A stretch of DNA of 64,000 nt from JAVJRN01 sp040218415 (lineage in GTDB: Bacteria > Bacteroidota > Bacteroidia > Cytophagales > Cyclobacteriaceae): assembly GCA_040218415.1 (NCBI GenBank), contig JAVJRN010000066.1:62001-126000 (forward strand), in the 5' to 3' direction. The position numbers were made by a program, and so were the translations under genes. Numbering within the stretch: the first letter of the stretch is position 1; every line of letters starts with the position of its first letter. Shown piece by piece: positions 46,746 to 55,727 of the stretch. The notes under the pieces are model-generated. The model searched no databases. It saw only the letters and a list, made by a program, of their open reading frames with translations, and had not been told where the DNA came from.

Positions 46746-48025
46746 CATATAAAGAGGCAGAAGAGTATCTCTATACTCGTCTTCCAATGTACCAACGGAT
46801 CGGAGCGCCAGCTTTAAAACCGAACCTTGATAACACCTACAAGTTGCTTGAAGCGATTAAAAATCCGCATGAAGCATTAAAGACTGTGCACATTGCAGGT
46901 ACCAATGGTAAGGGCAGCTCGGCGCACTCTATCGCATCAGTACTACAAGCTGCCGGATATAAAACAGGACTCTATACTTCTCCTCATCTTAAAAATTTTA
47001 CAGAACGTATCAAAATTGATGGTGTAGAAGTGGTACAAAACTTCGTGACTGATTTTGTTGAAAAAAATCAAGTTTTAATAGAAAGAGTAGCTCCTTCATT
47101 TTTTGAATTAACGGTTGCCATGGCATTTGATTACTTCAGGAAAGAAGCTGTAGATATTGCGATTATTGAAGTGGGCCTAGGTGGTCGCTTGGATAGCACC
47201 AATGTGATTAGACCTGAAGTTTCACTCATAACTATGATTGGTTGGGATCATGCCAATCTTTTGGGAAATACCTTGAGTAAAATAGCTTCTGAAAAAGCGG
47301 GTATTATTAAATCAGGAATTCCAGTAGTTATAGGCGCAAACCAGCTAGAACTTCTTCAGGTTTTTAGTGAAAAAGCCGAAGAAGAAAAAGCTCCACTTTA
47401 TTTGACTCATGAGATTACCTTAAGAGAACTTAAAAACGAGATACCTTCTCACTACGAAGTAAAAATTAACGAACAATCGTTGGATATTTCATTTGATATT
47501 CTAGGATCATTTTATTTAAAAAATGTTCCTGGCATCATAAAGACCCTTTTGCTATTACGAGAAAAAGGTTGGGTTATTCCTGATCAAGCTATTAAAATTG
47601 GATTGGAGAATGTGACCAAGTCCACGGGATTGAAAGGCAGATGGCAGGTGCTAAATCAACTTCCACTGACAATAGCGGATGTAGGTCACAATCAAGACGG
47701 ATTACAAGAATTATTTGACCAAGTTTCAAAAAAACCTCACAATCACCTGCATCTTATATATGGGACAGTGGAGGATAAGGACGTTGAAAAGATATTATCA
47801 CTTTTTCCTAAGACGAACACCTCATTTTATTTCACTACTGCTTCGATTGCGAGGGCAATGCCATTGATGAAGCTGTATCAAACGGCCAAAAATTACGGAT
47901 TGGATGGGGGAACATTCGCAAATGTAAATATTGCGCTCCTTGCTGCTAAAAAAGTAGCGAATAAGGAGGACATCATCTTAGTCTGTGGTAGTACTTTTGT
48001 GGTTGCAGAAATAGACGATTTGTGA
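46742..48025 (+). CDS. folC: Folylpolyglutamate synthase / dihydrofolate synthase
   Basis: This 427-residue Mur-ligase-type enzyme adds glutamates to folates. The N-terminal ATP-binding P-loop lies in VHIAGTNGKGSSAHSIASVL, followed by GLYTSPHLKNFTERI, the central domain with DIAIIEVGLGGRLDSTNV and the C-terminal domain (KGRWQVLNQLPLTIADVGHN). It overlaps the TonB-like gene by four bases (ATGA), so it is a passenger in the same transcript. Confidence 0.95.
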   Translation: MTYKEAEEYLYTRLPMYQRIGAPALKPNLDNTYKLLEAIKNPHEALKTVHIAGTNGKGSSAHSIASVLQAAGYKTGLYTSPHLKNFTERIKIDGVEVVQNFVTDFVEKNQVLIERVAPSFFELTVAMAFDYFRKEAVDIAIIEVGLGGRLDSTNVIRPEVSLITMIGWDHANLLGNTLSKIASEKAGIIKSGIPVVIGANQLELLQVFSEKAEEEKAPLYLTHEITLRELKNEIPSHYEVKINEQSLDISFDILGSFYLKNVPGIIKTLLLLREKGWVIPDQAIKIGLENVTKSTGLKGRWQVLNQLPLTIADVGHNQDGLQELFDQVSKKPHNHLHLIYGTVEDKDVEKILSLFPKTNTSFYFTTASIARAMPLMKLYQTAKNYGLDGGTFANVNIALLAAKKVANKEDIILVCGSTFVVAEIDDL

Positions 48026-48678
48026 GAAAGAAACTTTTAAGATTTCAAGAAAATAAGTCCAGAAAAAATATTTTGGAATCAGACAAGCCACTATTTCATG
48101 AGATTAAGGGTCATTGGAATGAAAAATATTTTTTAAATGCTCAGCCAATCACCTTGGAAATTGGTTGTGGCAATGGGGAATATTCGGTTGGTCTGGCTGA
48201 AAAGCGGACAGACAAGAATTTCATAGGAATAGATGTCAAGGGAGATCGGCTCTTTGTAGGTTCTACATATGCTATGGAGAATGGTTTAGAGAACGTTGCT
48301 TTTTTGAGAACCAGAGTTCACGACTTGGAGTCATTTTTTAATGAAAGTGAAGTAAGCGAAGTTTGGATAACATTCCCAGACCCCAGACCAAAAGATAGAG
48401 ATGAAAAGCGACGGTTAACACATCCTCGGTTTGTAAATATGTATAGGAATATCTTAAAACCCGGTGGTTATTTAATGTTCAAAACTGACAATACCGCACT
48501 GTTTGAATATACGCTAGGATTATTTGAAGAGGAGTTTAAAGTTAAAAATATGGAATACACTTTTGATTTGTATAGCTCCGATTTGGTCGAGGATCATTAT
48601 GGAATAAAAACAAAGTATGAGGGTATTTGGAGTAATAAAGGAGAAAAGATTAAATATTTGAAATGTCAATTAAAATGA
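48022..48678 (+). CDS. trmB: tRNA (guanine-N7-)-methyltransferase
   Basis: This 218-residue enzyme makes m7G46 in tRNA variable loops using SAM. The SAM motif is LEIGCGNGEYSVGLAEKRTD and the catalytic signature is WITFPDPRPKDRDEKRRLTH. The start is a GTG overlapping the folC stop by four bases. The last base pairs overlap the FKBP gene. It is conserved in the folC neighbourhood of this gene group. Confidence 0.95.
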   Translation: MRKKLLRFQENKSRKNILESDKPLFHEIKGHWNEKYFLNAQPITLEIGCGNGEYSVGLAEKRTDKNFIGIDVKGDRLFVGSTYAMENGLENVAFLRTRVHDLESFFNESEVSEVWITFPDPRPKDRDEKRRLTHPRFVNMYRNILKPGGYLMFKTDNTALFEYTLGLFEEEFKVKNMEYTFDLYSSDLVEDHYGIKTKYEGIWSNKGEKIKYLKCQLK

Positions 48679-49163
48679 AAAAAACAGGGAATTACTTAAT
48701 GATTTTTACTGTCTGGGTAATCTGCCAATCATGTCTAGACACGGATCTCAACATACCTACATTTGATCCTGTGGCGCAGTTCGTTTTCGATACCACGCTT
48801 ATCGAATCTTACCTTGATGAAAATGGTATTGTCGCAGAAAAGGATCCTGATGGCATCAGATATGTGATTCATGAGCCAGGAATGGGAGAAAGTCCTAAAA
48901 CTAGTGATACGATCACAGTGAGCTATACGGGCTGGATTTTGGGAGAGGAGGAACACTTTGATAAAGGCGAAAATGTTGAATTTCCATTGCGATTTACAAT
49001 CATTGGATGGCAAATAGGCATGCAATATTTAAAAGAAGGTGGCTCCATAGATCTTTATATTCCGTCAGGTCAGGCTTATGCAAATAGGGGTAATGGCAAC
49101 ATTCCACCCAATGTTGTACTTAAATTTGAAGTTGATTTGCACAAGGTAGGAGCCAGCGATTGA
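48675..49163 (+). CDS. FKBP-type peptidyl-prolyl isomerase lipoprotein
   Basis: This 162-residue lipoprotein starts at ATG 48675 (ATGA overlap with trmB), has a lipobox ending VICQSC and an FKBP domain (about 60-160): DTITVSYTGWILGEE..HFDKGENVEFPLRF, IGWQIGMQYLKEGGSIDLYI, then PSGQAYANRGNGNIPPNVVL. A membrane-anchored prolyl isomerase of this kind helps fold exported proteins. FKBP lipoproteins such as GldI are linked to gliding motility in Bacteroidota, but I cannot identify this one as GldI. Confidence 0.87.
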   Translation: MKKTGNYLMIFTVWVICQSCLDTDLNIPTFDPVAQFVFDTTLIESYLDENGIVAEKDPDGIRYVIHEPGMGESPKTSDTITVSYTGWILGEEEHFDKGENVEFPLRFTIIGWQIGMQYLKEGGSIDLYIPSGQAYANRGNGNIPPNVVLKFEVDLHKVGASD

Positions 49164-49203
49164 AGGAGCGAACGCAAAGTTGTTGAAGTAGAAGCATAAA
49201 ATC

Positions 49204-50787
49204 ATGATGACCAGTTTCAATAGTAAAAATTATTGGCTGGTCATTATGGCTTTTGGCCTTCTTGTTTTTAGCGTTTTTCACAATCTCGGCTTGGTTCCAC
49301 TTTACCTAGAAGAACCTCGTAGAGCCTTGATCGCTCTTGAAATGATATTCAATGATAATTGGTGGGTTCCAACAGAGTTTGGTGAATATTATTACAAAAA
49401 ACCTCCATTTTTCAACTGGATAATCATTTTAGGCTATAAGATATTCGGTAACTATCAAGAATTTTCTGTTCGCTTTTTTTCGATCATTGCCTACTTATCC
49501 ACTGGCTTAGTCACTTTCTTTCTTGGTAGAAGATTTGTGGATACCACCTTTGGTATATATAGCGCTTTCGTTTATTATATCAGTGCAGATTTACTTTTTT
49601 ACTTTACGATCACTGCGGGAGAAATAGATTTAGTTTACTCCTTCGTCACATTTAGTGCCATGGCCGTGACCATTTTCTTTTACTTCAAAAAGCAATACCT
49701 CGCTTTATTCGTCTCAAGTTATTTTTTAACAGCCATAGGATTTCTTACAAAAGGAATTCCTTCTCTTGTATTTCAAGGCACGACCTTGCTCGCGCTTTTT
49801 TTATTTACGAACAATGCCAAAAAACTCGTTTCGAAATCGCATGTTTTAGGAATAATCGTATTTCTGATTCCTGTAGCTGCCTATGTTGTTACTTACAATC
49901 AGTGGAATTCCTTCTGGCACTATTTCAATACTGAAGATTCCTTATTAACTCAATCGACAGAGCGAACCCTCTTTTTCAACAACTTGACAACTACTTTATA
50001 TGGAGTCATAAGTTTTCCTTTTCTACTAATCAAAATTCTGGCTCCAGGATCTTTGCTATGCCTTTTCCTTTTCAAAAAGGACGCCATCAAGCGTATTTAC
50101 CATAACGACTTTCTTAGAATCTGTGCACTCATCCTTTTGTCGAATATTGTCATCTATTGGATTTCACCAGGGACTAGGTCACGTTACTTATACATGTTTT
50201 TTCCTCTATTCTCTTATCTATTTGTTGGATTGGTTTACAAAAGGCAGCTTAGCTCTAAGGAGTCGAAGATTTGGAATTTGATTCAGAATGTTCTTTTGTT
50301 AATTTTTTTAGTACTCAACGTTTATTTACTTTTTGATACCAGAACGGCGGTATTGCCAAACATTGGTTGGATTGTATTCGCTGGAATATTGCTATTTCTG
50401 ATATTAATTTTTTTTCATAAGAGAAAAATTCAATATCGATTCTTTATCATGGTCATTGCGGTGATATGCTCAAGACTGATATTTAATTTGACCGTATTGC
50501 CAGTAAGAGCCGAAACTGGAACAAAGGCACAATCAAAACTAGATGCTCTGAATATAGTGCGCTTTATAGAAGACGATCAGGTATTTATGTACAAAGACTC
50601 TCGGATTTCAAGAACAAGCATCTTTTACCTAGAAAGATCAATTGAAAAGGTGGTCTCCTTCAATGAGCAAAAGGCAAAAGGCTATCATATCGTTCGCTCA
50701 GATTACTGGGCAGAGTTCTCTAATTATACTCGTTTATATGAATTCAATTACAATAACGATCATTTTGCAATTTTTAAAATCAAATAG
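49204..50787 (+). CDS. Membrane glycosyltransferase of the ArnT/PMT-like type
   Basis: This 527-residue multi-pass membrane protein (about 11 helices) has the signature YLEEPRRALIALEMI in the first periplasmic loop (the catalytic acid region of GT39/GT83 enzymes) and GEYYYKKPPFFNWII. Enzymes of this class move a sugar from a lipid-phosphate donor to lipid A, protein or glycan. The target here is unknown; no other sugar genes are nearby. It converges on the TrpF-like gene with 31 bases between the stops. Confidence 0.86.
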   Translation: MMTSFNSKNYWLVIMAFGLLVFSVFHNLGLVPLYLEEPRRALIALEMIFNDNWWVPTEFGEYYYKKPPFFNWIIILGYKIFGNYQEFSVRFFSIIAYLSTGLVTFFLGRRFVDTTFGIYSAFVYYISADLLFYFTITAGEIDLVYSFVTFSAMAVTIFFYFKKQYLALFVSSYFLTAIGFLTKGIPSLVFQGTTLLALFLFTNNAKKLVSKSHVLGIIVFLIPVAAYVVTYNQWNSFWHYFNTEDSLLTQSTERTLFFNNLTTTLYGVISFPFLLIKILAPGSLLCLFLFKKDAIKRIYHNDFLRICALILLSNIVIYWISPGTRSRYLYMFFPLFSYLFVGLVYKRQLSSKESKIWNLIQNVLLLIFLVLNVYLLFDTRTAVLPNIGWIVFAGILLFLILIFFHKRKIQYRFFIMVIAVICSRLIFNLTVLPVRAETGTKAQSKLDALNIVRFIEDDQVFMYKDSRISRTSIFYLERSIEKVVSFNEQKAKGYHIVRSDYWAEFSNYTRLYEFNYNNDHFAIFKIK

Positions 50788-50818
50788 GATAGAGGCTTAT
50801 TTGAATTTATTCAGCTCA

Positions 50819-51430
50819 TCAATCGTCTTCAAGCGCTTCTAGCACATCCATAACTATTCCATAATCTTTATATCCAGGCTGATCCTCAGGACTGCCTTCA
50901 AGTACAATTCCAGACCATTTTGGTGACATGTCAGTCACTGAATCTGGATTAATGTCGTATCCCTTCAACAATTTTATGCTTTCACTTTTCTCGATAATGG
51001 ATTCAATTTTATCGTACAATTTTTCATCTTCACAATGAATAGTGATCCAATCGCAATGGTCTGACACTACTTCCAAAACATTCGGTAAACTTTCAACAGC
51101 CTTAGGTGTATCCGCATTTATCCTAAAGATTTTTTTTTGAGAAAGGTTGCTTATAGAAAGTAAGGTAATTGCGTTGGTAACTTCTATTATATCAACATTA
51201 TACGTTGGTAATAAAAGGTTTAAGCTGTCTGCATCAAGATCTCCAAATTCGCCAGCAAACTGCACACCGGACAACCAGTTGGTGATTTCTGTAAAACTTT
51301 CAGGACTGATATAGTCAGGACTTTCAGGCTGAAGATTGAAACCTAAAACATCTGCCATCATTCCAGCACAATACCTTGCATCACTGAGGTTGCTAATATT
51401 AACAATTTTCACAAAAGTCTTTAGAGCCAT
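50819..51430 (-). CDS. TrpF-like barrel protein lacking the catalytic cysteine
   Basis: This 203-residue protein resembles phosphoribosylanthranilate isomerase. The N-terminus KIVNISNLSDARYCAGMMAD matches the TrpF KICGIT..DA block, followed by VLGFNLQPESPDYISPE (TrpF: iGFifhpkSPRyv). The catalytic Cys after KI is replaced by Val (Lys8-Ile9-Val10), and the usual PRPP-anthranilate Arg in SPRY is gone (SPDY), so it is unlikely to be a working isomerase. It is not near other trp genes. It is transcribed alone and divergent from mnmA. Confidence 0.78.
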   Translation of the reverse strand: MALKTFVKIVNISNLSDARYCAGMMADVLGFNLQPESPDYISPESFTEITNWLSGVQFAGEFGDLDADSLNLLLPTYNVDIIEVTNAITLLSISNLSQKKIFRINADTPKAVESLPNVLEVVSDHCDWITIHCEDEKLYDKIESIIEKSESIKLLKGYDINPDSVTDMSPKWSGIVLEGSPEDQPGYKDYGIVMDVLEALEDD

Positions 51431-51644
51431 CTTTGTCTATTTTCGGCAAATGAAGTAAAAACATATTGATGTCTGAAACGATTCAAGGATTATTCGACCA
51501 TTAATTTTCGCTTAAATGTCAGAATGACAATTGATTGACTTTTTACAAAGGTTTACACATGTTAACTTTGCGCTGAAGTGTACACAGCGCTTTAAATATT
51601 TATCACTAAAACGTAAACCAGGCTGTGAACCTGGCGAAGCGATT

Positions 51645-52781
51645 ATGAGCAAAAAAGGAAGAGTACTTGTAGCTATGAGCGGCGGAATAGATAGCTCTGT
51701 AGCTGCAGTCATGCTACACGAACAAGGATATGAAGTTATTGGTATGACCATGAAAACATGGGACTATCAGTCATCAGGCGGTAGTAAAAAAGAGACAGGT
51801 TGTTGCAGTTTAGATTCAATCAATGATGCACGAAATATTGCCGTCAATTTGGGTTTTCCACATTATATCGTAGATATTCGAGAAGAGTTTGGTGATTATG
51901 TCATCAACCATTTCACTAACGAATATCTCGAAGGAAGAACTCCAAATCCATGTGTAATGTGCAATACACACATCAAATGGGATTCTTTGCTGAGAAGAGC
52001 AGACAAGTTAGGTTGTGATTTTATAGCTACAGGCCATTATGCTAAAGTTCGTGAGGAAAATAGCAGGTTTGTTATTTCCAAGGGAAAAGACGAGAGTAAA
52101 GATCAATCATATGCACTTTGGGGCATATCTCAAGAAAGTTTGAGTAGAACACTTTATCCATTGGGGAATCTTCATAAATCGGAAATTCGAGATATGGCGA
52201 CAGAAAGAGGATTTCATGAGCTGGTTTCAAAGTCGGAATCTTATGAAATTTGTTTTGTCCCTGACAATGACTATCGTGGCTTTTTAAAGCGTAGAGTAGA
52301 AGGCTTAGAAGAATCTGTAAAAGGTGGCGAGTTTGTTTTGGAAGACGGCACTGTTGTAGGTACCCATGAAGGTTATCCATTTTATACAGTAGGTCAGAGA
52401 AAAGGATTAGGAATTGCTTTAGGTTTTCCTGTGTATGTTACTGAAATCCAGAAAGATAAGAACAGAGTTGTATTAGGGACATTTGATGAGCTTTCCAGAG
52501 ATGGAATGTATGTGAAGAATTTAACTTTACAGAAATACGAATCTATTGAAGGACAAAGAAAAGATACCATAACCAAGGTTCGTTACAATGATCAAGGCAA
52601 TCCTGCAGTTATAGAGCAGGTTGGAGATTCTATGAAAGTATTTTTTGGAAATGGAGTGAGCGCCATAGCACCTGGTCAGGCGGCTGTATTTTATGAAGGT
52701 GATGACGTGATAGGTGGTGGTTGGATACAATCGAGCTTTCGTCAGGTACAAATGAAAAATCAAATGATCGAGAAAATATGA
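51645..52781 (+). CDS. mnmA: tRNA-specific 2-thiouridylase
   Basis: This 378-residue enzyme thiolates U34 of Lys/Glu/Gln tRNAs. Features include PP-loop ATP motif AMSGGIDSSVAAVML near the N-terminus, catalytic cysteines in NPCVMCNTHIKW and in YEICFVPDNDYRG, and a C-terminal beta-barrel (QRKGLGIALGFPVYVTEI). Upstream in-frame codons exist to 51531, but the ATG at 51645, at MSKKGRVLVAMSGG, fits the family start. Its stop overlaps the next gene by ATGA. Confidence 0.96.
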   Translation: MSKKGRVLVAMSGGIDSSVAAVMLHEQGYEVIGMTMKTWDYQSSGGSKKETGCCSLDSINDARNIAVNLGFPHYIVDIREEFGDYVINHFTNEYLEGRTPNPCVMCNTHIKWDSLLRRADKLGCDFIATGHYAKVREENSRFVISKGKDESKDQSYALWGISQESLSRTLYPLGNLHKSEIRDMATERGFHELVSKSESYEICFVPDNDYRGFLKRRVEGLEESVKGGEFVLEDGTVVGTHEGYPFYTVGQRKGLGIALGFPVYVTEIQKDKNRVVLGTFDELSRDGMYVKNLTLQKYESIEGQRKDTITKVRYNDQGNPAVIEQVGDSMKVFFGNGVSAIAPGQAAVFYEGDDVIGGGWIQSSFRQVQMKNQMIEKI

Positions 52782-53455
52782 TCAGAAAGCTGATTTGGGT
52801 GGTTCTTTTGCTTAATTTCTCGTGTGGAGAAGAAGCACCCGAATTAACTTTTGAAGAAGTAACAGCCTACTATCCAGTGAGTGTCGATTTTTACCGTACT
52901 TATGCAGTGCAAGAAATTACCTACAATTTCAATAACGCTGACACCACGAATTACTATTTGAAAGAAGAGATTGTTGATTCCATATTGTCAAGTACTGGCC
53001 AGCTGACTTATGTTTTGGAGCAATCTACACGGATAGATTCTACGGATCTTTGGGAAGTAGATTCTATATACACTGTCAGATTTCAAAATAGGGGTTTAGT
53101 CGTGATTGAGAATAATATTGCCTACCAAAAGTTGGCTTTTCCGATGATTGAAGGAACCGAATGGGATGGAAACGCTTTCAATGGACAAAGTTCCCAAACT
53201 TATTATTACCAGAAATTTGATGGAAATTCTTCAAGTCTATTTGCCAATGAAACGTCGGTAAAAGTGATTATCGAAGACATTCCAAGATCATTTTTTTCTC
53301 AAGATGAAAGGTTCGAAATATATACAAGGGATGTCGGCCTTGTAGAAAAGAATTACATTACCCTTAATTTTTGTACTGATTGTAATGGTGCGGAGGGATT
53401 TGTAAACTCGGGATCTATTTTGCAACAGCGACTTATAGCATATGGTCAGAAATAG
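52778..53455 (+). CDS. Unknown lipoprotein
   Basis: This 225-residue lipoprotein starts at ATG 52778 (overlapping the mnmA stop by four bases) with lipobox WVVLLLNFSC, so Cys16 is lipidated. The rest is beta-strand rich with many Asp/Thr (YYPVSVDFYRTYAVQEITYN; YYLKEEIVDSILSSTGQL). The tail carries two cysteines in LNFCTDCNGAEGF. I recognise no family beyond a vague likeness to other Cytophagales surface lipoproteins. The downstream subtilase overlaps it by 14 bases. Confidence 0.78.
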   Translation: MIRKLIWVVLLLNFSCGEEAPELTFEEVTAYYPVSVDFYRTYAVQEITYNFNNADTTNYYLKEEIVDSILSSTGQLTYVLEQSTRIDSTDLWEVDSIYTVRFQNRGLVVIENNIAYQKLAFPMIEGTEWDGNAFNGQSSQTYYYQKFDGNSSSLFANETSVKVIIEDIPRSFFSQDERFEIYTRDVGLVEKNYITLNFCTDCNGAEGFVNSGSILQQRLIAYGQK

Positions 53456-55070
53456 TATCTTTTTTTTAATCTTTTACTTTCTGATAGGCGAAATATCGGC
53501 CCAGGTCAATAGGTATGCCATACACTTTAAGGACAAGGATACTGTAGCTTTCATGCAGACCGAAGCAGAAAAATTTCTATCTGTTCGCGCTTTAGATCGT
53601 CGAAAAAGACAAAATTTAGCAGTTTCAATTCAAGATTTTCCTGTAAGCCAAAACTATTTGCGTAGGTTGAAAGAGGCTGGTGTTTATGTATATTATACTT
53701 CCCGATGGAAAAATTGTGCGATTGTACAGGAAGAAGAAGCGACTTTAGCGCAATTTGATTTTATTGATCGAATTGAATATTTGGCAAGAGGGGAAAGGCT
53801 CACAAAAACCAATGATCGAAATCGTCGGCCAACAAGTTTTGAAGTGCCACCACGTGTGGAGTCAAGTACCGATTTTCAAAATGAATTACTTGGGGTAGAC
53901 AAAATGCATGATGATGAATATTTAGGAGAGAATATGCTCATTGCCGTATTTGATGATGGATATGAAGGAGTCAATGTATATCAACCTTTTGCTCATTTGT
54001 TTACCGAAAATCAAATTACCGAAACTTGGAATTTTGTAACCAATGATGAAAACGTTTTTGTTTTTGATGACCATGGAACGAAGGTTTTAACAGGTATTGC
54101 AGCTTCTTATCAAGGAGAAGAAAATAAAATTAGTGGGACGGCTCCTAATGCTGATTACATGCTGTTCATCACAGAAGATATTCGAAGTGAATTCAGAATA
54201 GAGGAATATAATTGGCTTTTGGCTGCCGAAAAAGCCGATAGCGCTGGTGCTGATATTATCAATGCTTCTTTGGGTTATAGCACTTTTACAGATAGGTCCA
54301 TGAATTATGACCCTGAAGACATGGATGGAGAAACAGCAGTTTGTACTCAAGCAGCCAATATTGCATCATCCAAAGGAATGATTGTAGTCGTAAGCGCTGG
54401 TAACGAAGGAGGTAGGTCTTGGCGAACACTCACTGCTCCGGCAGATGCGAAAAACATACTTGCCGTAGGTAGTGTGAATATTGAATTGGATCGCTCAACT
54501 TTTAGTTCTTTTGGTCCTAGTGCCGATGGTCGTGTGAAGCCCGATGTGAGCGCATTAGGGAGTTTAGCCACTATTATGTTGGATGCTGGTGTAATTACGA
54601 CAGGAAATGGCACGAGTTTTTCATCGCCCCAAATTGCCGGATTGGCTGCTGGAGTTTGGCAAGCTAGGCCAGATTGGACTAACCATCAAGTGATGGAATC
54701 AATCAGACTATCGTCAAGCCGAGCGTCCACTCCAAATGACGAATTGGGCTATGGAATACCCAACTTCAGAAGAGCAATCTCCGATGTGAAATTATCAGTT
54801 GAAGATATCATCAATGATAAAATAAAGGTTTATCCAAATCCATTTCAAAACAACAAGATTTACGTTGACCTTTCTTCCAGCGTAATGAAAAATGATATCA
54901 CGGTCACCATGATCGATATAAAAGGAACTGAAATCTACAGGATCACATTGGATAGAAATAACAAACCTGATGAACTGGAAATCACCTTTGACAATGTGGA
55001 AAATGGCACCTATTTTTTGATCATAAAAAGTAAAAAATACAATAAAAGCGTTAAGCTGATAAAGTTCTAA
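53442..55070 (+). CDS. Secreted subtilisin-like serine protease with T9SS sorting domain
   Basis: This 542-residue protein has a signal peptide (cut near residue 20), an inhibitor-like prodomain (about 22-120) and an S8 catalytic domain with Asp171 (IAVFDDGYEG), His211 (DDHGTKV), Asn321 (SAGNEGG) and Ser392 (GNGTSFSSP). A C-terminal type IX secretion signal (about 460-542: IKVYPNPFQNNKIYVDLSSS ... VENGTYFLIIKSKKYNKSVK) follows. It is exported across the outer membrane and anchored. The start overlaps the lipoprotein gene. The T9SS also drives gliding in this group. Confidence 0.94.
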   Translation: MVRNSIFFLIFYFLIGEISAQVNRYAIHFKDKDTVAFMQTEAEKFLSVRALDRRKRQNLAVSIQDFPVSQNYLRRLKEAGVYVYYTSRWKNCAIVQEEEATLAQFDFIDRIEYLARGERLTKTNDRNRRPTSFEVPPRVESSTDFQNELLGVDKMHDDEYLGENMLIAVFDDGYEGVNVYQPFAHLFTENQITETWNFVTNDENVFVFDDHGTKVLTGIAASYQGEENKISGTAPNADYMLFITEDIRSEFRIEEYNWLLAAEKADSAGADIINASLGYSTFTDRSMNYDPEDMDGETAVCTQAANIASSKGMIVVVSAGNEGGRSWRTLTAPADAKNILAVGSVNIELDRSTFSSFGPSADGRVKPDVSALGSLATIMLDAGVITTGNGTSFSSPQIAGLAAGVWQARPDWTNHQVMESIRLSSSRASTPNDELGYGIPNFRRAISDVKLSVEDIINDKIKVYPNPFQNNKIYVDLSSSVMKNDITVTMIDIKGTEIYRITLDRNNKPDELEITFDNVENGTYFLIIKSKKYNKSVKLIKF

Positions 55071-55072
55071 TT

Positions 55073-55720
55073 ATGTCAATTCTTATTGCACCGTCAATTT
55101 TAGCAGCTGATTTTGGCACGCTCAACACGGAAGTAGAAATGCTCAATGTCAGTGATGCTGATTATATACACATTGATATTATGGATGGTGTTTTTGTCCC
55201 TAATATATCCTTTGGGTTTCCGGTAATTGAATCAATCAAAAAGTTAAGTTCAAAACCATTGGATTTTCACTTAATGATACAAAACCCCGATTTATACATT
55301 GACCAATGCGTGGAGAGTGGCGCTGCAATTATCTCTGTTCACTATGAGGCATGCCCTCATTTGCATAGAACTATCCAAAGCATCCAACAAAAAGGTGTCA
55401 AAGCGGGTGTTGTCCTCAATCCTCACACGCCAGTATCAGTCCTCGAAGATGTGATTGATATGCTCGATTTAGTACTTATTATGTCAGTTAATCCTGGTTT
55501 TGGCGGTCAAAAATTCATTGAGAATACCTATCAAAAAGTAGCTAAGCTTCAACAAATGGCCATTAAAAATCCTGACCTGTTGATCGAAGTTGATGGCGGA
55601 GTAAATTTGCAAAATGCAAAACAATTGATTGAAAGTGGAGCAAATATGTTGGTAGCTGGCAGTGCTATTTTTGCTTCCAAAAATCCATTGAACACAATTA
55701 ACGAGTTTAAAAGCGTTTAA
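55073..55720 (+). CDS. rpe: Ribulose-phosphate 3-epimerase
   Basis: This 215-residue TIM barrel interconverts ribulose-5-P and xylulose-5-P in the pentose phosphate pathway. Motifs: IAPSILAADFGTL, DYIHIDIMDGVFVPNISFG (metal His and Asp), DFHLMIQNP, MSVNPGFGGQKFI and EVDGGVNLQNAK (catalytic Asp). Length matches the family. It lies 2 bases after the subtilase gene and 7 before a TonB receptor, so it is probably in the same transcript by chance of gene order. Confidence 0.97.
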   Translation: MSILIAPSILAADFGTLNTEVEMLNVSDADYIHIDIMDGVFVPNISFGFPVIESIKKLSSKPLDFHLMIQNPDLYIDQCVESGAAIISVHYEACPHLHRTIQSIQQKGVKAGVVLNPHTPVSVLEDVIDMLDLVLIMSVNPGFGGQKFIENTYQKVAKLQQMAIKNPDLLIEVDGGVNLQNAKQLIESGANMLVAGSAIFASKNPLNTINEFKSV

Positions 55721-55727
55721 CAACCGA

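Noticed and set aside
48663..48674. Earlier ATG for the FKBP lipoprotein
   Set aside because: The later ATG at 48675 gives the ATGA overlap with trmB and a shorter, better signal peptide.
51618..51634. Hairpin CCAGG-CCTGG before mnmA as a tRNA-like or riboswitch element
   Set aside because: Only five base pairs, no conserved riboswitch sequence and no tRNA arms; probably chance.
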